Source: Pseudoalteromonas luteoviolacea
Lineage (GTDB): Bacteria > Pseudomonadota > Gammaproteobacteria > Enterobacterales > Alteromonadaceae
Assembly (NCBI RefSeq): GCF_001750165.1
Contig: NZ_CP015411.1
Span: forward strand, 4,254,501-4,318,500
Direction of reading: 5' to 3'
DNA length: 64,000 nucleotides
In this document: positions 52,843-62,190 of the stretch, piece by piece
Layout of the letters: every line of letters begins with the position of its first letter
Position numbering within the stretch: position 1 is the first letter of the stretch
Translations under genes and position numbers: made by a program
Notes under the pieces: generated by a model
The model's database searches: none
What the model was told of the DNA's origin: nothing
The model's input: only the letters and a program-made list of their open reading frames with translations

Positions 52843-54023
52843 CTCTCAATTCCATTTTCGGCTAGAACAGACTTAATATATTCAGAAGCTGCTTCATATG
52901 TGTGATAGCGCCTTACATAATCAACGCCCTTGTTTGCAATTTTTTCAATTTCATTGGGGTTGTCTAGTAAGTACTTGAGGTTATCGTAGATTTCCCAATA
53001 CCCTGTTACTACCCACGCTCCTCTTTCATTTTGAGGTAAGCTTGTTTCTATCTCAGGGTTAGCTGACTGCAATACCGCACAGCCATTTGCCATAGATTCA
53101 ATTCCAAACACCCCAGGTAAAAATGCGTAAAACTGATTTAGCACAATGTGAGAACTTTTTAAATGCTCTAACACTTCTGCATTACTGACATTTTGCAACT
53201 CAACATATTCAAACTCATAGCCTTTCATTTCAAGCTTTTTGACAGCGGCTCTGACCAACCCAGTTCCCTTTAAGAGGGGGCTTGAAGGTGCATGGAGCAC
53301 TTTCAATTTACTCAAGTTTTCAAACTTACTGCTATTATTTGATATGAGGTCTTTGTTATACATATAAGGCAAAGGATATTGCTTACATTCTAAGTATGAC
53401 ATTTGATCGATAGGAGCGTTAAAGACAGCATCAGCGTATGCATCTGCTGATTGAGCCGCTTTTTTCTTTTTATTCAAAAATTTATCAGATAGATAATAGG
53501 GGTTTCCTGCACCAACATAGTCGACGAAATGATCTAGCCCTTTATCTTTACAATAGTCCAGCATTAATTTAGGGGCACGGATGTCATTTCCTAAAAACAT
53601 GCATACAATCTTCTTTTCTTTAGATTTCAAAAATTTAAATTCAAAGTCTCTATCAAACAGAAATCCTGTATTCCACACATAAAGAAATTTATCGGAAGTA
53701 TTTGCCAAGTACCCAAGCAAAATAGGCGCATACACACCTCTAATTGCATAAGACAGCAGCTTGTTCTCACAAGATATATGATAGTCATACTTCAATGTGT
53801 AATAGGGGTTTTTACTCAATGAAACCGTTTTCACTGGAGCTACAACATTGCCCAACAAGCTAATCATACTTGATATTTCATCTACGCCGACAACCCATTG
53901 TTCTTTATTCGTTTTAGCAAAAAATATTTTTGAAGCAAAAAAAGACATATAAAGCAAAAGTCGCTGAATAAAATGTATTATTATCATAAATCCATACCTA
54001 CACAGTTTGCCGAGAAACGACAT
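52839..54023 (-). CDS. Probable GT-B glycosyltransferase
   Basis: 394 residues if started at the ATG at 54023; the frame runs back to a TTG at 54116, 11 bp after the previous stop, and which start is right is unclear. A hydrophobic segment at about 12-34 (MIIIHFIQRLLLYMSFFASKIF) may attach it to the membrane. The C-terminal half has VLHAPSSPLLKGTGLVRAAVKKL, and IVLNQFYAFLPGVFGIESMANGCAVLQS, the sugar-nucleotide pocket pattern of GT4-like enzymes. Donor and acceptor unknown. Its stop overlaps the flippase start, suggesting coupling of those two steps. Confidence 0.7.
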   Translation of the reverse strand: MSFLGKLCRYGFMIIIHFIQRLLLYMSFFASKIFFAKTNKEQWVVGVDEISSMISLLGNVVAPVKTVSLSKNPYYTLKYDYHISCENKLLSYAIRGVYAPILLGYLANTSDKFLYVWNTGFLFDRDFEFKFLKSKEKKIVCMFLGNDIRAPKLMLDYCKDKGLDHFVDYVGAGNPYYLSDKFLNKKKKAAQSADAYADAVFNAPIDQMSYLECKQYPLPYMYNKDLISNNSSKFENLSKLKVLHAPSSPLLKGTGLVRAAVKKLEMKGYEFEYVELQNVSNAEVLEHLKSSHIVLNQFYAFLPGVFGIESMANGCAVLQSANPEIETSLPQNERGAWVVTGYWEIYDNLKYLLDNPNEIEKIANKGVDYVRRYHTYEAASEYIKSVLAENGIES

Positions 54024-54127
54024 AACTGTATTTTGATGCCGCTTTAACTGAGTATTATTATCAACATTTAAAGTTAGAAAGTTAAACTGCTTCAACAAAC
54101 GAAAACAGTCATTCAAGAAAATAAAAG

Positions 54128-55063
54128 TTAACTGTCGTTGCTGACACCTAGCTTGACCTTTATCGATTTAATAATTTGTGAAGCGTGCATCTTCTCACCT
54201 TCAAATTCAACAACTTCAAGTATAATTGCAGTATTTTCTCCGCAGATAACGTAAACGCGTTCAGAGTCAATTTTGGCAACTTGCCCAGGTGAACCATAAT
54301 AAGTGCAATCAAACACCTCTGCTTTCAGTATTTTTAGCTGTTTGCCATGTATATAGGTATACGCACCAGGATTAGGTTCAGCACTGGCGCGGATCAAACA
54401 TCTAACATCATGTGCGTTTTTCATCCAATCTATCAAACCATCCGTCGGGAACCTCTGCGCACAGTATGTTGCGAGGTGGTGCTGCTGCTCATATGGTTTA
54501 ACCTTTCGGTCAATGATAGCCAAATAGTTTTCTTCCAAAACATCGATAATTTTATTCTCGATTTTTTCCCTAATAGTAGATAAATAATCTTCTTCGAGAA
54601 GCTTCACGCGGCCCTGTGCCCATATAGGTCCATCATCCATTCCTGGAGTTAACGTGAACACAGAGAAACCAACATACTCATCTTTATTGAGAACAGACCA
54701 AACAAGAGGTGATCCCCCCCTGTATTTAGGTAGAAGAGAATTGTGTATACCGATAAAGCCAAAGGGAACTGAGTTCAAAGTACTTTCGTCAATCAACCAA
54801 TACCAATCAGCAACTATGCATAAATCAGCTTGATAACTTCTAAATATCTCTTGCGACTCTTTTCGGTTATTAGCTACTGTTAGTTCAATAGACTCTTGAT
54901 TACAAAAATTTACGAACTGCTTATAATTAGTTCTGCTATCTGTTCGATCATCTATTGTAACAACACCAACTAACACTTCTGGTGAAAGGCCATAAATCGT
55001 TTTTAATACTCTTAGGCCCTGCTGTTTACTCCCTATAAACAGAACTCGATTTATCTTACTCAA
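54128..55063 (-). CDS. Formyltransferase-fold protein 2, probable sugar N-formyltransferase
   Basis: 311 residues from a TTG at 55063 (GGAG 7 nt upstream). The frame can be extended to an ATG at 55174, but those 37 extra residues are unlike any formyltransferase and have no Shine-Dalgarno. Formyl_trans_N fold: VLFIGSKQQG at the start, IHNSLLPKYRGGSP near 104-117, TPGMDDGPI (catalytic Asp) near 139, and the AEPNPGAYTY segment near 228. Such enzymes move formyl from N10-formyltetrahydrofolate to a sugar amine. The Asn normally two residues before the His is Gly. Separated from its paralogue by a deacetylase gene. Confidence 0.82.
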   Translation of the reverse strand: MSKINRVLFIGSKQQGLRVLKTIYGLSPEVLVGVVTIDDRTDSRTNYKQFVNFCNQESIELTVANNRKESQEIFRSYQADLCIVADWYWLIDESTLNSVPFGFIGIHNSLLPKYRGGSPLVWSVLNKDEYVGFSVFTLTPGMDDGPIWAQGRVKLLEEDYLSTIREKIENKIIDVLEENYLAIIDRKVKPYEQQHHLATYCAQRFPTDGLIDWMKNAHDVRCLIRASAEPNPGAYTYIHGKQLKILKAEVFDCTYYGSPGQVAKIDSERVYVICGENTAIILEVVEFEGEKMHASQIIKSIKVKLGVSNDS

Positions 55064-55237
55064 CAGTTGACTCCAAATGTGCCCATAAAAATTAAAAATA
55101 AAGACATAATGACTTTTTATATATTGACGTAATAACAATGAATAAAATACGATGTTGCATCGCACTTTATTCATAAGTCAAATTACTAGCTTTCTATTTT
55201 TATCTAGATTCAATAGAAAGGAGCATCTATCTAGGGT

Positions 55238-55957
55238 TTAAACAATTATACCGTCGTTTTCTAGGTGTTTAAGTCTTCTTTCGGATTCTGTTTTTAAATA
55301 AGAAGTTACCATCTCAGGCATCGTCGCACCTTCATACGCCCATATGACCGGATGTAATAAGATTGAGTACTTATTTCTCTCTTCTTTCTCTAGCCATAGC
55401 TCTGGACAGCCATCTCTCCATACACGATTTGAATCAGAAAGATATTTAATTTCTCCAAAGAACTTCTCTTGGTAAGTGCTATAGAAAGATTTGTAAGACT
55501 TGTTCAATACTGCATTTGGTGGATTATGAAATGATACTTCACTTTCAAAAACTCCCTTTCCAAAGAAAGACTCCAATACCAACAGATCTTGATGTACTTT
55601 TTCTTCCACAAACTCATCTGAAACTTCCGCATCTCTCGGAACACCTAGATCGCAATGAAGTGCCACTTTATGGTTCAAGCTTTTTAACAACTCAACAGTC
55701 TGCTTTCCTTCCTCGGTGAGTAGGTTATAAAACACACTGTTAAACATTAAGAAATATGTTGATTTGATACCTTCTTCGGCTTCAATTTTTGCCATTCTTC
55801 TTACTGCGGGGAGTTCAATATCAATATCATGTCGCCACAGAATAAATTTGTCAGAATGATCCTCTTCACCATAAAAAATTGGAGAAAACCCATTTTCAAG
55901 CGTTTTTCTATACAACTTTCTTAGCCTGTTTTCAGAAAAGTCTTGGGCACTATCCAT
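55238..55957 (-). CDS. Polysaccharide deacetylase-like protein (NodB fold)
   Basis: 239 residues, soluble, no signal peptide. WRHDIDIELPAVRRMAKIE near 41-59 has the RHDID metal/catalytic Asp pattern of carbohydrate deacetylases used in LPS loci (WbmS-like). HCDLG near 105 supplies the metal His and LLHPVIWAYEG near 200-210 another His. It could remove an acetyl group from an amino sugar, producing the free amine for the neighbouring formyltransferases. The ATG overlaps the stop of the formyltransferase gene upstream by 8 bp (GGAG in reach). Confidence 0.8.
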   Translation of the reverse strand: MDSAQDFSENRLRKLYRKTLENGFSPIFYGEEDHSDKFILWRHDIDIELPAVRRMAKIEAEEGIKSTYFLMFNSVFYNLLTEEGKQTVELLKSLNHKVALHCDLGVPRDAEVSDEFVEEKVHQDLLVLESFFGKGVFESEVSFHNPPNAVLNKSYKSFYSTYQEKFFGEIKYLSDSNRVWRDGCPELWLEKEERNKYSILLHPVIWAYEGATMPEMVTSYLKTESERRLKHLENDGIIV

Positions 55958-56873
55958 TTATTATATCTCCTATTTTTAAGTCTAAATCAGTATCATATTT
56001 CGTTAATAACACTGCACCTCCGCGACATTTAACAGCAACTTCTTTTTGCATGTTACTTGAAACGAAGATTACCTCACCTGGTTTCGCTTTAGCAGACATC
56101 AAATTGTCACCAAAGTCTTGCGCTTCCCAAATCATGATTTTACTTTCGCCAAATAATGTATAAGCACCGGGGTAAGGCTCAGTAACAGCACGCACTAATC
56201 GGCAAATATCTTCAGCTGGTTGGTTCCAATCTATCTTTCCATCCTCAGGCGTCCTTTTTGGATAGTGATATTCCTCACCAACCTGCGGATATACAGGGCA
56301 TGTCCCCGCTCTGAGCTGAGGAAGGAATTGCGCGATCAGATTAGCTTGAGCCATTGCTGTTTTATAATATACAGAACGACATGTGTCATGAGGGGTAATA
56401 TCGTAAATCTCGAAGCCGACAATATCACCATCATCAATGCCTGGTGTAATTAAAAACATATGAAGGATGAACCTATTCCGGCCTTCGATAATACTCCAGT
56501 TTATAGGTGAGCGCCCTCTTCCCCAAGGTAAAAAATTCGCCGAACCATGAAACCCTATACATCCACATGTTGAGAGTTGAATGATGTTTTCCGGAATCAG
56601 TCGCTGCCAGCCTAAAACAATGATAGCTTCGGGCTTCAGCCCTTCTACCAATGCATAATCGCGTTCGTTCTTCATCGAGTATTGCTCGGCATATAACAAA
56701 GGTATGTCATGCATTTTTGAAAACGCTTCTAAACATACCCAGTTTGTAGTACCAGCCGCTTTTGCTGTATCCTCGGAGATCGTGATCAAGGCATCAACCT
56801 TCCCCCCCTTTGCATACAAGCAATTCAATGTATCTAAGGTTTCTTCTAGACAACCAATTACGACAACCGACAT
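55950..56873 (-). CDS. Formyltransferase-fold protein 1, probable sugar N-formyltransferase
   Basis: 307 residues. Formyl_trans_N domain: VVVIGCLEETLDTLN near 3-17, GFHGSANFLPWGRGRSPINW near 105-124 and TPGIDDGDIVG near 141-151 with the catalytic Asp. A C-terminal OB-like extension is seen (FGESKIMIWEAQDF). Gly instead of the usual Asn is found two residues before the His. It differs clearly from formyltransferase 2 (H-G-S-A-N versus H-N-S-L-L), so they are not a recent duplication. Candidate substrate: a 4-amino-4,6-dideoxy sugar nucleotide made by the upstream SDR and aminotransferase. Confidence 0.82.
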   Translation of the reverse strand: MSVVVIGCLEETLDTLNCLYAKGGKVDALITISEDTAKAAGTTNWVCLEAFSKMHDIPLLYAEQYSMKNERDYALVEGLKPEAIIVLGWQRLIPENIIQLSTCGCIGFHGSANFLPWGRGRSPINWSIIEGRNRFILHMFLITPGIDDGDIVGFEIYDITPHDTCRSVYYKTAMAQANLIAQFLPQLRAGTCPVYPQVGEEYHYPKRTPEDGKIDWNQPAEDICRLVRAVTEPYPGAYTLFGESKIMIWEAQDFGDNLMSAKAKPGEVIFVSSNMQKEVAVKCRGGAVLLTKYDTDLDLKIGDIING

Positions 56874-56921
56874 CGACCTATCCCCTTTTAAACTTTATTC
56901 CGTGAAAGAAGCATTTCTTGT

Positions 56922-58016
56922 TCATGACAAATAAGTTCTAATAGCTGCACAAACTCGAGATACGTCAACACCGTCGTAGCACGGTAAAGTAATCGTATTG
57001 TCTTCTAACCACTTTGATACTGGCTGAACTTGGTCATACTTATTTTGAAAATAAGTGGTACCACTTAAACAGTAAGTGCCAATTGTTGATTCAATATTAT
57101 TTGAGTTTAGAAAATCAATTAGCTCATCACGGTCTGTATTTTCTGGCACAGTAAAAACCAAAGATTGAATATTGTGATAAGCATTTTCATGCGCCTTTTG
57201 GCGTTTCATACCTACCACTTCTAATTCATCCGAGAACTTTTCTGCTATTGCATTTCTTTGTTTGGTTATCTCATCAAGCTTTAAGACTTGCTTCCATCCC
57301 ATTAAAGCCTGTATCTCACTCATGCGATAATTAAAGCCAAAATCGACAAAATCAAACACCTTACCTCTAAGGCCTGAAGCTCCATGATTCAATTTAACGT
57401 CAAACCACTTGGCGTATTCTGAGTTATTAGTCAGAATCGCACCACCTTCACCTGTAGTAAGCAGTTTACGAGGGTGGAAGCTGAAACAAGTTAAATCAGC
57501 AATAGCACCTACTTTATCACCATCAACATCGCTTCCAATCGCACAAGCAGCATCTTCAATAAGAGGGATATTGAATTCCCGACAAATTGATAAGATATCT
57601 TTGATACCTGAAGGATTCCCTAAAGCATCAACAAAAATTACAGCTTTAACGCTCTCATCCATTTTGCTTCTAAGATCATCAGGCGACATGTTGTAAGTCT
57701 GCTTATCAACATCAATAAAAACAGGTATCGCTTCTAAATCTTCAACAACATTTGCTGTCGCAGGGAAAGAGAAATCCGAAATTGCGACTTTATCCCCTTT
57801 TTTTACACCAATCGCTTTTAAACACATTGTCAGTGCAGTAGTGGCAGAAGTCATTAAGAATGCATGCTTAGCCGAAGTATAAGATTGCAGTGATTCGACA
57901 AACTTTGCTACATGCTGCCCTTTAGTTAACTGTCCAGAATCAAATACTTCTTTCAATTCTTCAGTAACTTCCTCATAAGAGATATATGGTTTTATTAGCT
58001 TTATTCTTTCGTTCAC
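56922..58016 (-). CDS. PLP-dependent sugar aminotransferase (DegT/DnrJ/EryC1)
   Basis: 364 residues from the GTG at 58016, placing NERIKLIKPYISYEEV at the start as in homologues; an ATG at 58043 within the upstream gene is the alternative. Catalytic lysine in CFSFHPRKLLTTGEGGAIL (about 175-193). Conserved SDFSFPATANVVED is near 79-92. It adds an amino group to a keto-sugar nucleotide, probably the product of the SDR immediately upstream, giving a 4-amino sugar for formylation. The start overlaps the SDR stop by a few bases. Confidence 0.88.
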   Translation of the reverse strand: MNERIKLIKPYISYEEVTEELKEVFDSGQLTKGQHVAKFVESLQSYTSAKHAFLMTSATTALTMCLKAIGVKKGDKVAISDFSFPATANVVEDLEAIPVFIDVDKQTYNMSPDDLRSKMDESVKAVIFVDALGNPSGIKDILSICREFNIPLIEDAACAIGSDVDGDKVGAIADLTCFSFHPRKLLTTGEGGAILTNNSEYAKWFDVKLNHGASGLRGKVFDFVDFGFNYRMSEIQALMGWKQVLKLDEITKQRNAIAEKFSDELEVVGMKRQKAHENAYHNIQSLVFTVPENTDRDELIDFLNSNNIESTIGTYCLSGTTYFQNKYDQVQPVSKWLEDNTITLPCYDGVDVSRVCAAIRTYLS

Positions 58017-58017
58017 G

Positions 58018-58986
58018 TTACTTATCCGAAAATTGTACTGCATACCAGTCTAGTGTTTTCGCTAGACCTTCTTCAAATGGTGTTAAGTTATAGGAGATAA
58101 GTGTTTTAACCTTTTCATTACTCGCATTATGAGTCAAAACATCAGCGCCTCTTGCCTCTTTTCTAACAAGGTTACCTGTATAGTTGTAATGACTAATAAT
58201 TTTATCGAGCAAGTCTTTGACTGAGCAGCAATTATCAGTAGAGATATTCACACTTTCGCCTTGAGGCATAACTGTAAACAGTTTTGCTACAGCATCTACG
58301 GTATCTAATACAAATATAAAGTCCCTGCTTTGCAGCCCATCTCCGTGCAACTCAGGCTCTATAGCGTTATGAATTCTCCACGCTGTGATCGGAATGATGC
58401 CCGCAAGCATGCCTTTGTGATTTTGCCTAGGGCCATAATTATTAAAAGGCCTTACAATGAAAGCATCTACATCAAACATGTTTACATAGCTTTCTACGGC
58501 CAAATCGGCCGCGGCTTTTCCTGCTGCGTATGTAGTTGTTGGCGCTTTTGGATGCGCTTCATCCATTGGCTCATAAACAGCTGTGCCGTAGACTTCTGAA
58601 GTTGAGAAATGGCAAAGCGTTTTAAATTTACCTTGTCTTTGCAGCTCTAAAAGATTGACTGTGCCCGTTACATTTGTAGTAAATGCATTTCCAGGATTAA
58701 TAAAAGAATAGTTAAGCGCTTTCGTTGCCAAGTTAAATACAACATCCACGTCATGTGCGTTGAATATGTATTCTAGACTGTCTTTATATTCTATGTCTTC
58801 TTTATAGAAAATAGCACCTTTAGAAACAGCTTCTTCTATATTATCTTCTGAACCTAAAAATAGGTTATCTACAATAATAACTTGCTTTGCACCATCCGAG
58901 ATTAAGCGATCAACTAAATGACTACCAATAAATCCTGCACCGCCAGTCACTAATACCGTCTTATTTACATAGCTTTCTCTAAGCAT
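58018..58986 (-). CDS. NAD-dependent sugar 4,6-dehydratase/epimerase
   Basis: 322 residues, extended SDR. TGGAGFIGSHLVDRL is at 14-28, FNLATKALNYSF near 85 and TYAAGKAAADL (Tyr-x3-Lys) near 153-163. The RPFNNYGPRQNHKGMLAGIIP segment is near 181. The gene pair SDR plus DegT aminotransferase is the usual way to build 4-amino-4,6-dideoxy sugars (dTDP-Qui4N, UDP-2,4-diamino sugars). The ATG overlaps the oxidoreductase gene's stop by 8 bp. Could equally be LegB-like, but no NeuB-like synthase is present. Confidence 0.87.
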   Translation of the reverse strand: MLRESYVNKTVLVTGGAGFIGSHLVDRLISDGAKQVIIVDNLFLGSEDNIEEAVSKGAIFYKEDIEYKDSLEYIFNAHDVDVVFNLATKALNYSFINPGNAFTTNVTGTVNLLELQRQGKFKTLCHFSTSEVYGTAVYEPMDEAHPKAPTTTYAAGKAAADLAVESYVNMFDVDAFIVRPFNNYGPRQNHKGMLAGIIPITAWRIHNAIEPELHGDGLQSRDFIFVLDTVDAVAKLFTVMPQGESVNISTDNCCSVKDLLDKIISHYNYTGNLVRKEARGADVLTHNASNEKVKTLISYNLTPFEEGLAKTLDWYAVQFSDK

Positions 58987-59926
58987 TGTTTATCTGCTCC
59001 AAAATCATTTCACTTACTCTCAAAGATTCAACACCACTTTCAATATCAGGCACATTGACTGGTGAATTACCCATACAAGAAGCAACAAAAGCCTGGTGCT
59101 CACTTAACAGAGCTTCTTGGGGTACAACCTGTATTTGCTGCTCTAAAGATGACACAACATACGGTCTATCTTCTTCTTTACTATGAGACGATTGGGTATG
59201 CATCACTAGTTCTTTTTTCACTAACTCAGCATCGATATATGCATCAGCCGTTGTAACCTGAATGGAGCGCATTTTCTTCTCTGTCATTCGACTTGCGAGA
59301 ACACGAGATAGTGAACCATTTTCATGCTGTAAAAGTGCAGATGCAAAAGCAACTAGACCATTTTCTCTTTGCCCATAAGCCACTACCTTTTCAACTGGAC
59401 CATTCAAAAATAGTGCTAAGTCAATATCATGGATCATCAAATCAAGTACGACATCAACATCTGTAATTCTAGAACTTAAACGATTAGTTCGAGTAAAGTC
59501 AGCGTTAAGAACTTGCTTTGATTCTAAAACCCGCTTCAACTCCGTAACTACTGGATTAAATCTCTCAATAAAGCCACATTGAACAAACATACCGTGTTGT
59601 TCTGCGAGTGCTTTGATTTCTAATGCTTCTTCAAGTGTTTCAGCTAAAGGTTTTTCAATGAAAACGTTTTTAACTTTACCTGCACACAATTTAAAGTACT
59701 CAAAATGAGTACTAGTCGGTGTTACAATAACAACCGCATCTGCACCTTCGATTGCCTCTTTGGCATCTGTCGTGTACGGAACACCATATTGTTCAGAAAG
59801 CTTTTTTAGTGAATCTTCGTTAAAATCAAAAATATGCTTAACTTCGACATCTTTTAGCATGCTCAAAATACGGAGATGATTCTTCCCCATATTTCCAACA
59901 CCTAGAATAGCTGCTTTTATTGGCAT
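58979..59926 (-). CDS. Gfo/Idh/MocA oxidoreductase, second copy in the locus
   Basis: 315 residues from the ATG at 59926 (GAGGGA 8 nt upstream; an upstream frame extends into the neighbouring gene). Rossmann GVGNMGKNHLRIL is at 8-20, EKPLAETLEEALEI near 94-107 with the conserved Lys, and MIHDIDLALFL near 182 with the catalytic His. Probably oxidises or dehydrogenates a sugar nucleotide, as WbpB does at C3 of UDP-GlcNAcA. It differs from the copy at 62191-63147 and lies next to an acyltransferase and the SDR. Substrate unassigned. Confidence 0.85.
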   Translation of the reverse strand: MPIKAAILGVGNMGKNHLRILSMLKDVEVKHIFDFNEDSLKKLSEQYGVPYTTDAKEAIEGADAVVIVTPTSTHFEYFKLCAGKVKNVFIEKPLAETLEEALEIKALAEQHGMFVQCGFIERFNPVVTELKRVLESKQVLNADFTRTNRLSSRITDVDVVLDLMIHDIDLALFLNGPVEKVVAYGQRENGLVAFASALLQHENGSLSRVLASRMTEKKMRSIQVTTADAYIDAELVKKELVMHTQSSHSKEEDRPYVVSSLEQQIQVVPQEALLSEHQAFVASCMGNSPVNVPDIESGVESLRVSEMILEQINNA

Positions 59927-59939
59927 AACTTTATTCCCT

Positions 59940-60434
59940 CTATGAAACCTTATTACCAGCTTTGTCGACCTTTGCGACAACTCGAGCTGGATTACCCATT
60001 ACCAATGAATACGGAGGTACGTCTTTTGTAACAACAGAGCCTGCAGCTACCATGCAGTACTCACCAAGTTCCACGCCACATACGATCGTTGCGTTGGCAC
60101 CGATACTCGCGCCACAACGAACTAAAGTCTTTGTAATTTGCCAATCTTGGTTAAAAGCACGTGGAACCTTATCGTTTGTGAAACAGGCGTTTGGCCCTAC
60201 AAACACATCATCTTCTATAGTGACGCCCTGATATACCGAGACTGAGTTTTGTATTTTGCATCCGCTACCAATACTTACACCAGCATCAATATAAACATCT
60301 TTAGATAAAATGCAGCCTTCACCAATAGATACGCCTTCCCTAACTTGAGCATTAATCCAAATTTTGGTTCCTCGGCCTATGTTGGCGTTAGGACTTACAT
60401 TTGCCGTAGGGTCAATATATGCCTCAATATCCAT
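59940..60434 (-). CDS. Hexapeptide-repeat sugar N-acyltransferase
   Basis: 164 residues, left-handed beta-helix. Hexapeptide repeats start at residue 8 (DPTANVSPNANIGRGTKIW) and continue to about 142 (GEYCMVAAGSVVTKDVPPYSLVMGNPARV). It resembles WbpD and QdtC-like acetyl- or acyl-CoA sugar acyltransferases. ATG shares a base with the aminotransferase stop (TAATG), and the oxidoreductase gene begins 13 bp after its end. Probably acts on the amine created by the aminotransferase upstream. Confidence 0.86.
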   Translation of the reverse strand: MDIEAYIDPTANVSPNANIGRGTKIWINAQVREGVSIGEGCILSKDVYIDAGVSIGSGCKIQNSVSVYQGVTIEDDVFVGPNACFTNDKVPRAFNQDWQITKTLVRCGASIGANATIVCGVELGEYCMVAAGSVVTKDVPPYSLVMGNPARVVAKVDKAGNKVS

Positions 60435-61588
60435 TACAGTTCCTTGATTAGCTTACAAATATGTTCAATCTCTTCATTGCGTAAATAAGGGTGCATAGGT
60501 AAGCTAAATACTCTTTTCGCAGCAAAAGAAGACACCTCAAAATCATTTGACTGATAGCCTAAGGATTCGAAAACTTTTTGCTCGTGAAGTGGGATAGGGT
60601 AATAAACAGCCACAGGAATATTATTACTCTTCAAGTGTTCCATAATCTGAGAGCGATGCTCTTCACTTTTTGCCATCAATGTGTATTGTGCCCAAGCACT
60701 TACATACCCGGCTTGCACTGAAGGTACTGTTAAACCTTCAATATCTCTAAGTTGACTAGAATATGACTCTGCAACACTCTGTCGCTGTTCTATTTCTGTT
60801 TCAAACACTTCTAGCTTTGGTAATAGCACCGCTGCCTGAATGGTATCAAGACGACCGGTCAAACCGAGGCGAACATTTTGATATTTGTCTTCACCTTGAC
60901 CGTGTACTCTAATAGACTTCAACCTTGCAGCTGTCTCTTCACAATCAGTGAAAATTGCGCCACCATCACCATAACAACCTAATGGTTTAGCAGGGAAAAA
61001 TGAAGTACAGCCGATATCAGATAATGAGCCGGCTCTTTTACCATCAATAGCACCACCGAAGCCTTGAGCAGCATCTTCAATGACGATTAAATTATGTTTC
61101 TTTGCAATTCGATTTATTTCCGTCGCATCAGCTGGAAGGCCAAAAAGGTCTACGCTGATGACGGCTTTAATTTTCCCTATATCTGTACAAATACTGTCGT
61201 GAATTGTTGACTCTTTGTCCGCAATTGATGTTAGTGTTTGCTCAAGTTTCTCAGGGGAAATATTGTAAGTATCTTTATCAATATCAACAAATAATGGGGT
61301 CGCACCAACAAACTTAATTGCTTCTGCTGTCGCTATAAAAGTAAAAGGCGTTGTGATGACAACGTCACCTTCACTGATGCCATATGCCATTAATGCCATT
61401 ACTAGAGCATCTGTACCTGAAGAGCAAGACACACAGTATTTGGTCCCTGCGAATTCAGCAAGCTTTTGCTCCAATTCGATTACCTCTGGGCCCATCACAT
61501 ATTGCCCATGGTCAAGGACCTTATGGATATTACTATCAATTTTTTCTTTAAGTTGGGAATACTGTGTTTTTAAATCAATGAATTGCAT
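60434..61588 (-). CDS. wbpE: WbpE-like PLP aminotransferase
   Basis: 384 residues. DegT family; MQFIDLKTQYSQLKEKIDSNI at the start is the WbpE/ArnB-like opening. The PLP lysine is in SFFPAKPLGCYGDGGA near 190-205, and SSGTDALVMALMA lies near 60. By analogy with P. aeruginosa WbpE it transaminates the C3 keto group of UDP-3-keto-GlcNAcA with glutamate. It sits in the series wbpA, wbpB, wbpD, wbpE, which makes the assignment good. A loop with extra residues (ESTIHDSICTD) near 120-130 is noted. Confidence 0.92.
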   Translation of the reverse strand: MQFIDLKTQYSQLKEKIDSNIHKVLDHGQYVMGPEVIELEQKLAEFAGTKYCVSCSSGTDALVMALMAYGISEGDVVITTPFTFIATAEAIKFVGATPLFVDIDKDTYNISPEKLEQTLTSIADKESTIHDSICTDIGKIKAVISVDLFGLPADATEINRIAKKHNLIVIEDAAQGFGGAIDGKRAGSLSDIGCTSFFPAKPLGCYGDGGAIFTDCEETAARLKSIRVHGQGEDKYQNVRLGLTGRLDTIQAAVLLPKLEVFETEIEQRQSVAESYSSQLRDIEGLTVPSVQAGYVSAWAQYTLMAKSEEHRSQIMEHLKSNNIPVAVYYPIPLHEQKVFESLGYQSNDFEVSSFAAKRVFSLPMHPYLRNEEIEHICKLIKEL

Positions 61589-61611
61589 TTTAAACTCTCT
61601 GTTAATAAGCT

Positions 61612-62187
61612 TTAATCTGTTTCAATTGTGCCATCAACAAGCTTATATACTTGTCCTGTATGTGCACATTCAGTTGTAGCATTACCTATCAAAGGCAGAT
61701 CAAGTTGTTCTCCAAACTTACTTATCCAGCCTATTTGCTTTGCAGGGACTCCAACCATTAATGCGAAAGGTTTTACATCTTTATTAATGACAGCTCCCGC
61801 GCCAACTAATGAGTATTCACCTATCGTGACACCGCAGACAACCGTGCAATTGGCACCTAGCGTAGCGCCTTTTTTCACTATCGTGTCGCGGTACTCTGTT
61901 TTTCGTTCAATAAAAGAGCGTGGGTTATAAACGTTTGTGAACACCATGCTAGGACCGCAAAACACATCATCTTCCAAATATACGTTGTCGTATACGGACA
62001 CATTATTCTGTACTTTGACATTGTTCCCTATAGTAACTTTATTCCCGACAAAAACGTTTTGCCCAAGTGAACAACCTTTACCAATCTGAGCCCCGCCACA
62101 AACATGCGCAAAGTGCCAAACTCGAGTGTCATCACCAATTTGTGCACCATCATCAATTATCGCACTTGCATGCACTTGGTAGTTCAT
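61612..62187 (-). CDS. wbpD: WbpD-like UDP-sugar N-acetyltransferase
   Basis: 191 residues, beta-helix acetyltransferase. Hexapeptide repeats from residue 8 to about 150 (IIDDGAQIGDDTRVWHFAHVCGGAQIG...GEYSLVGAGAVINKDVKPFALMVGVPAKQIG). It uses acetyl-CoA to acetylate the 3-amino group of UDP-GlcNAc3NA. The short C-terminal tail (TTECAHTGQVYKLVDGTIETD) is typical of WbpD. It begins 3 bp after the wbpB stop and ends 23 bp before wbpE. Confidence 0.92.
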   Translation of the reverse strand: MNYQVHASAIIDDGAQIGDDTRVWHFAHVCGGAQIGKGCSLGQNVFVGNKVTIGNNVKVQNNVSVYDNVYLEDDVFCGPSMVFTNVYNPRSFIERKTEYRDTIVKKGATLGANCTVVCGVTIGEYSLVGAGAVINKDVKPFALMVGVPAKQIGWISKFGEQLDLPLIGNATTECAHTGQVYKLVDGTIETD

Positions 62188-62190
62188 AAA

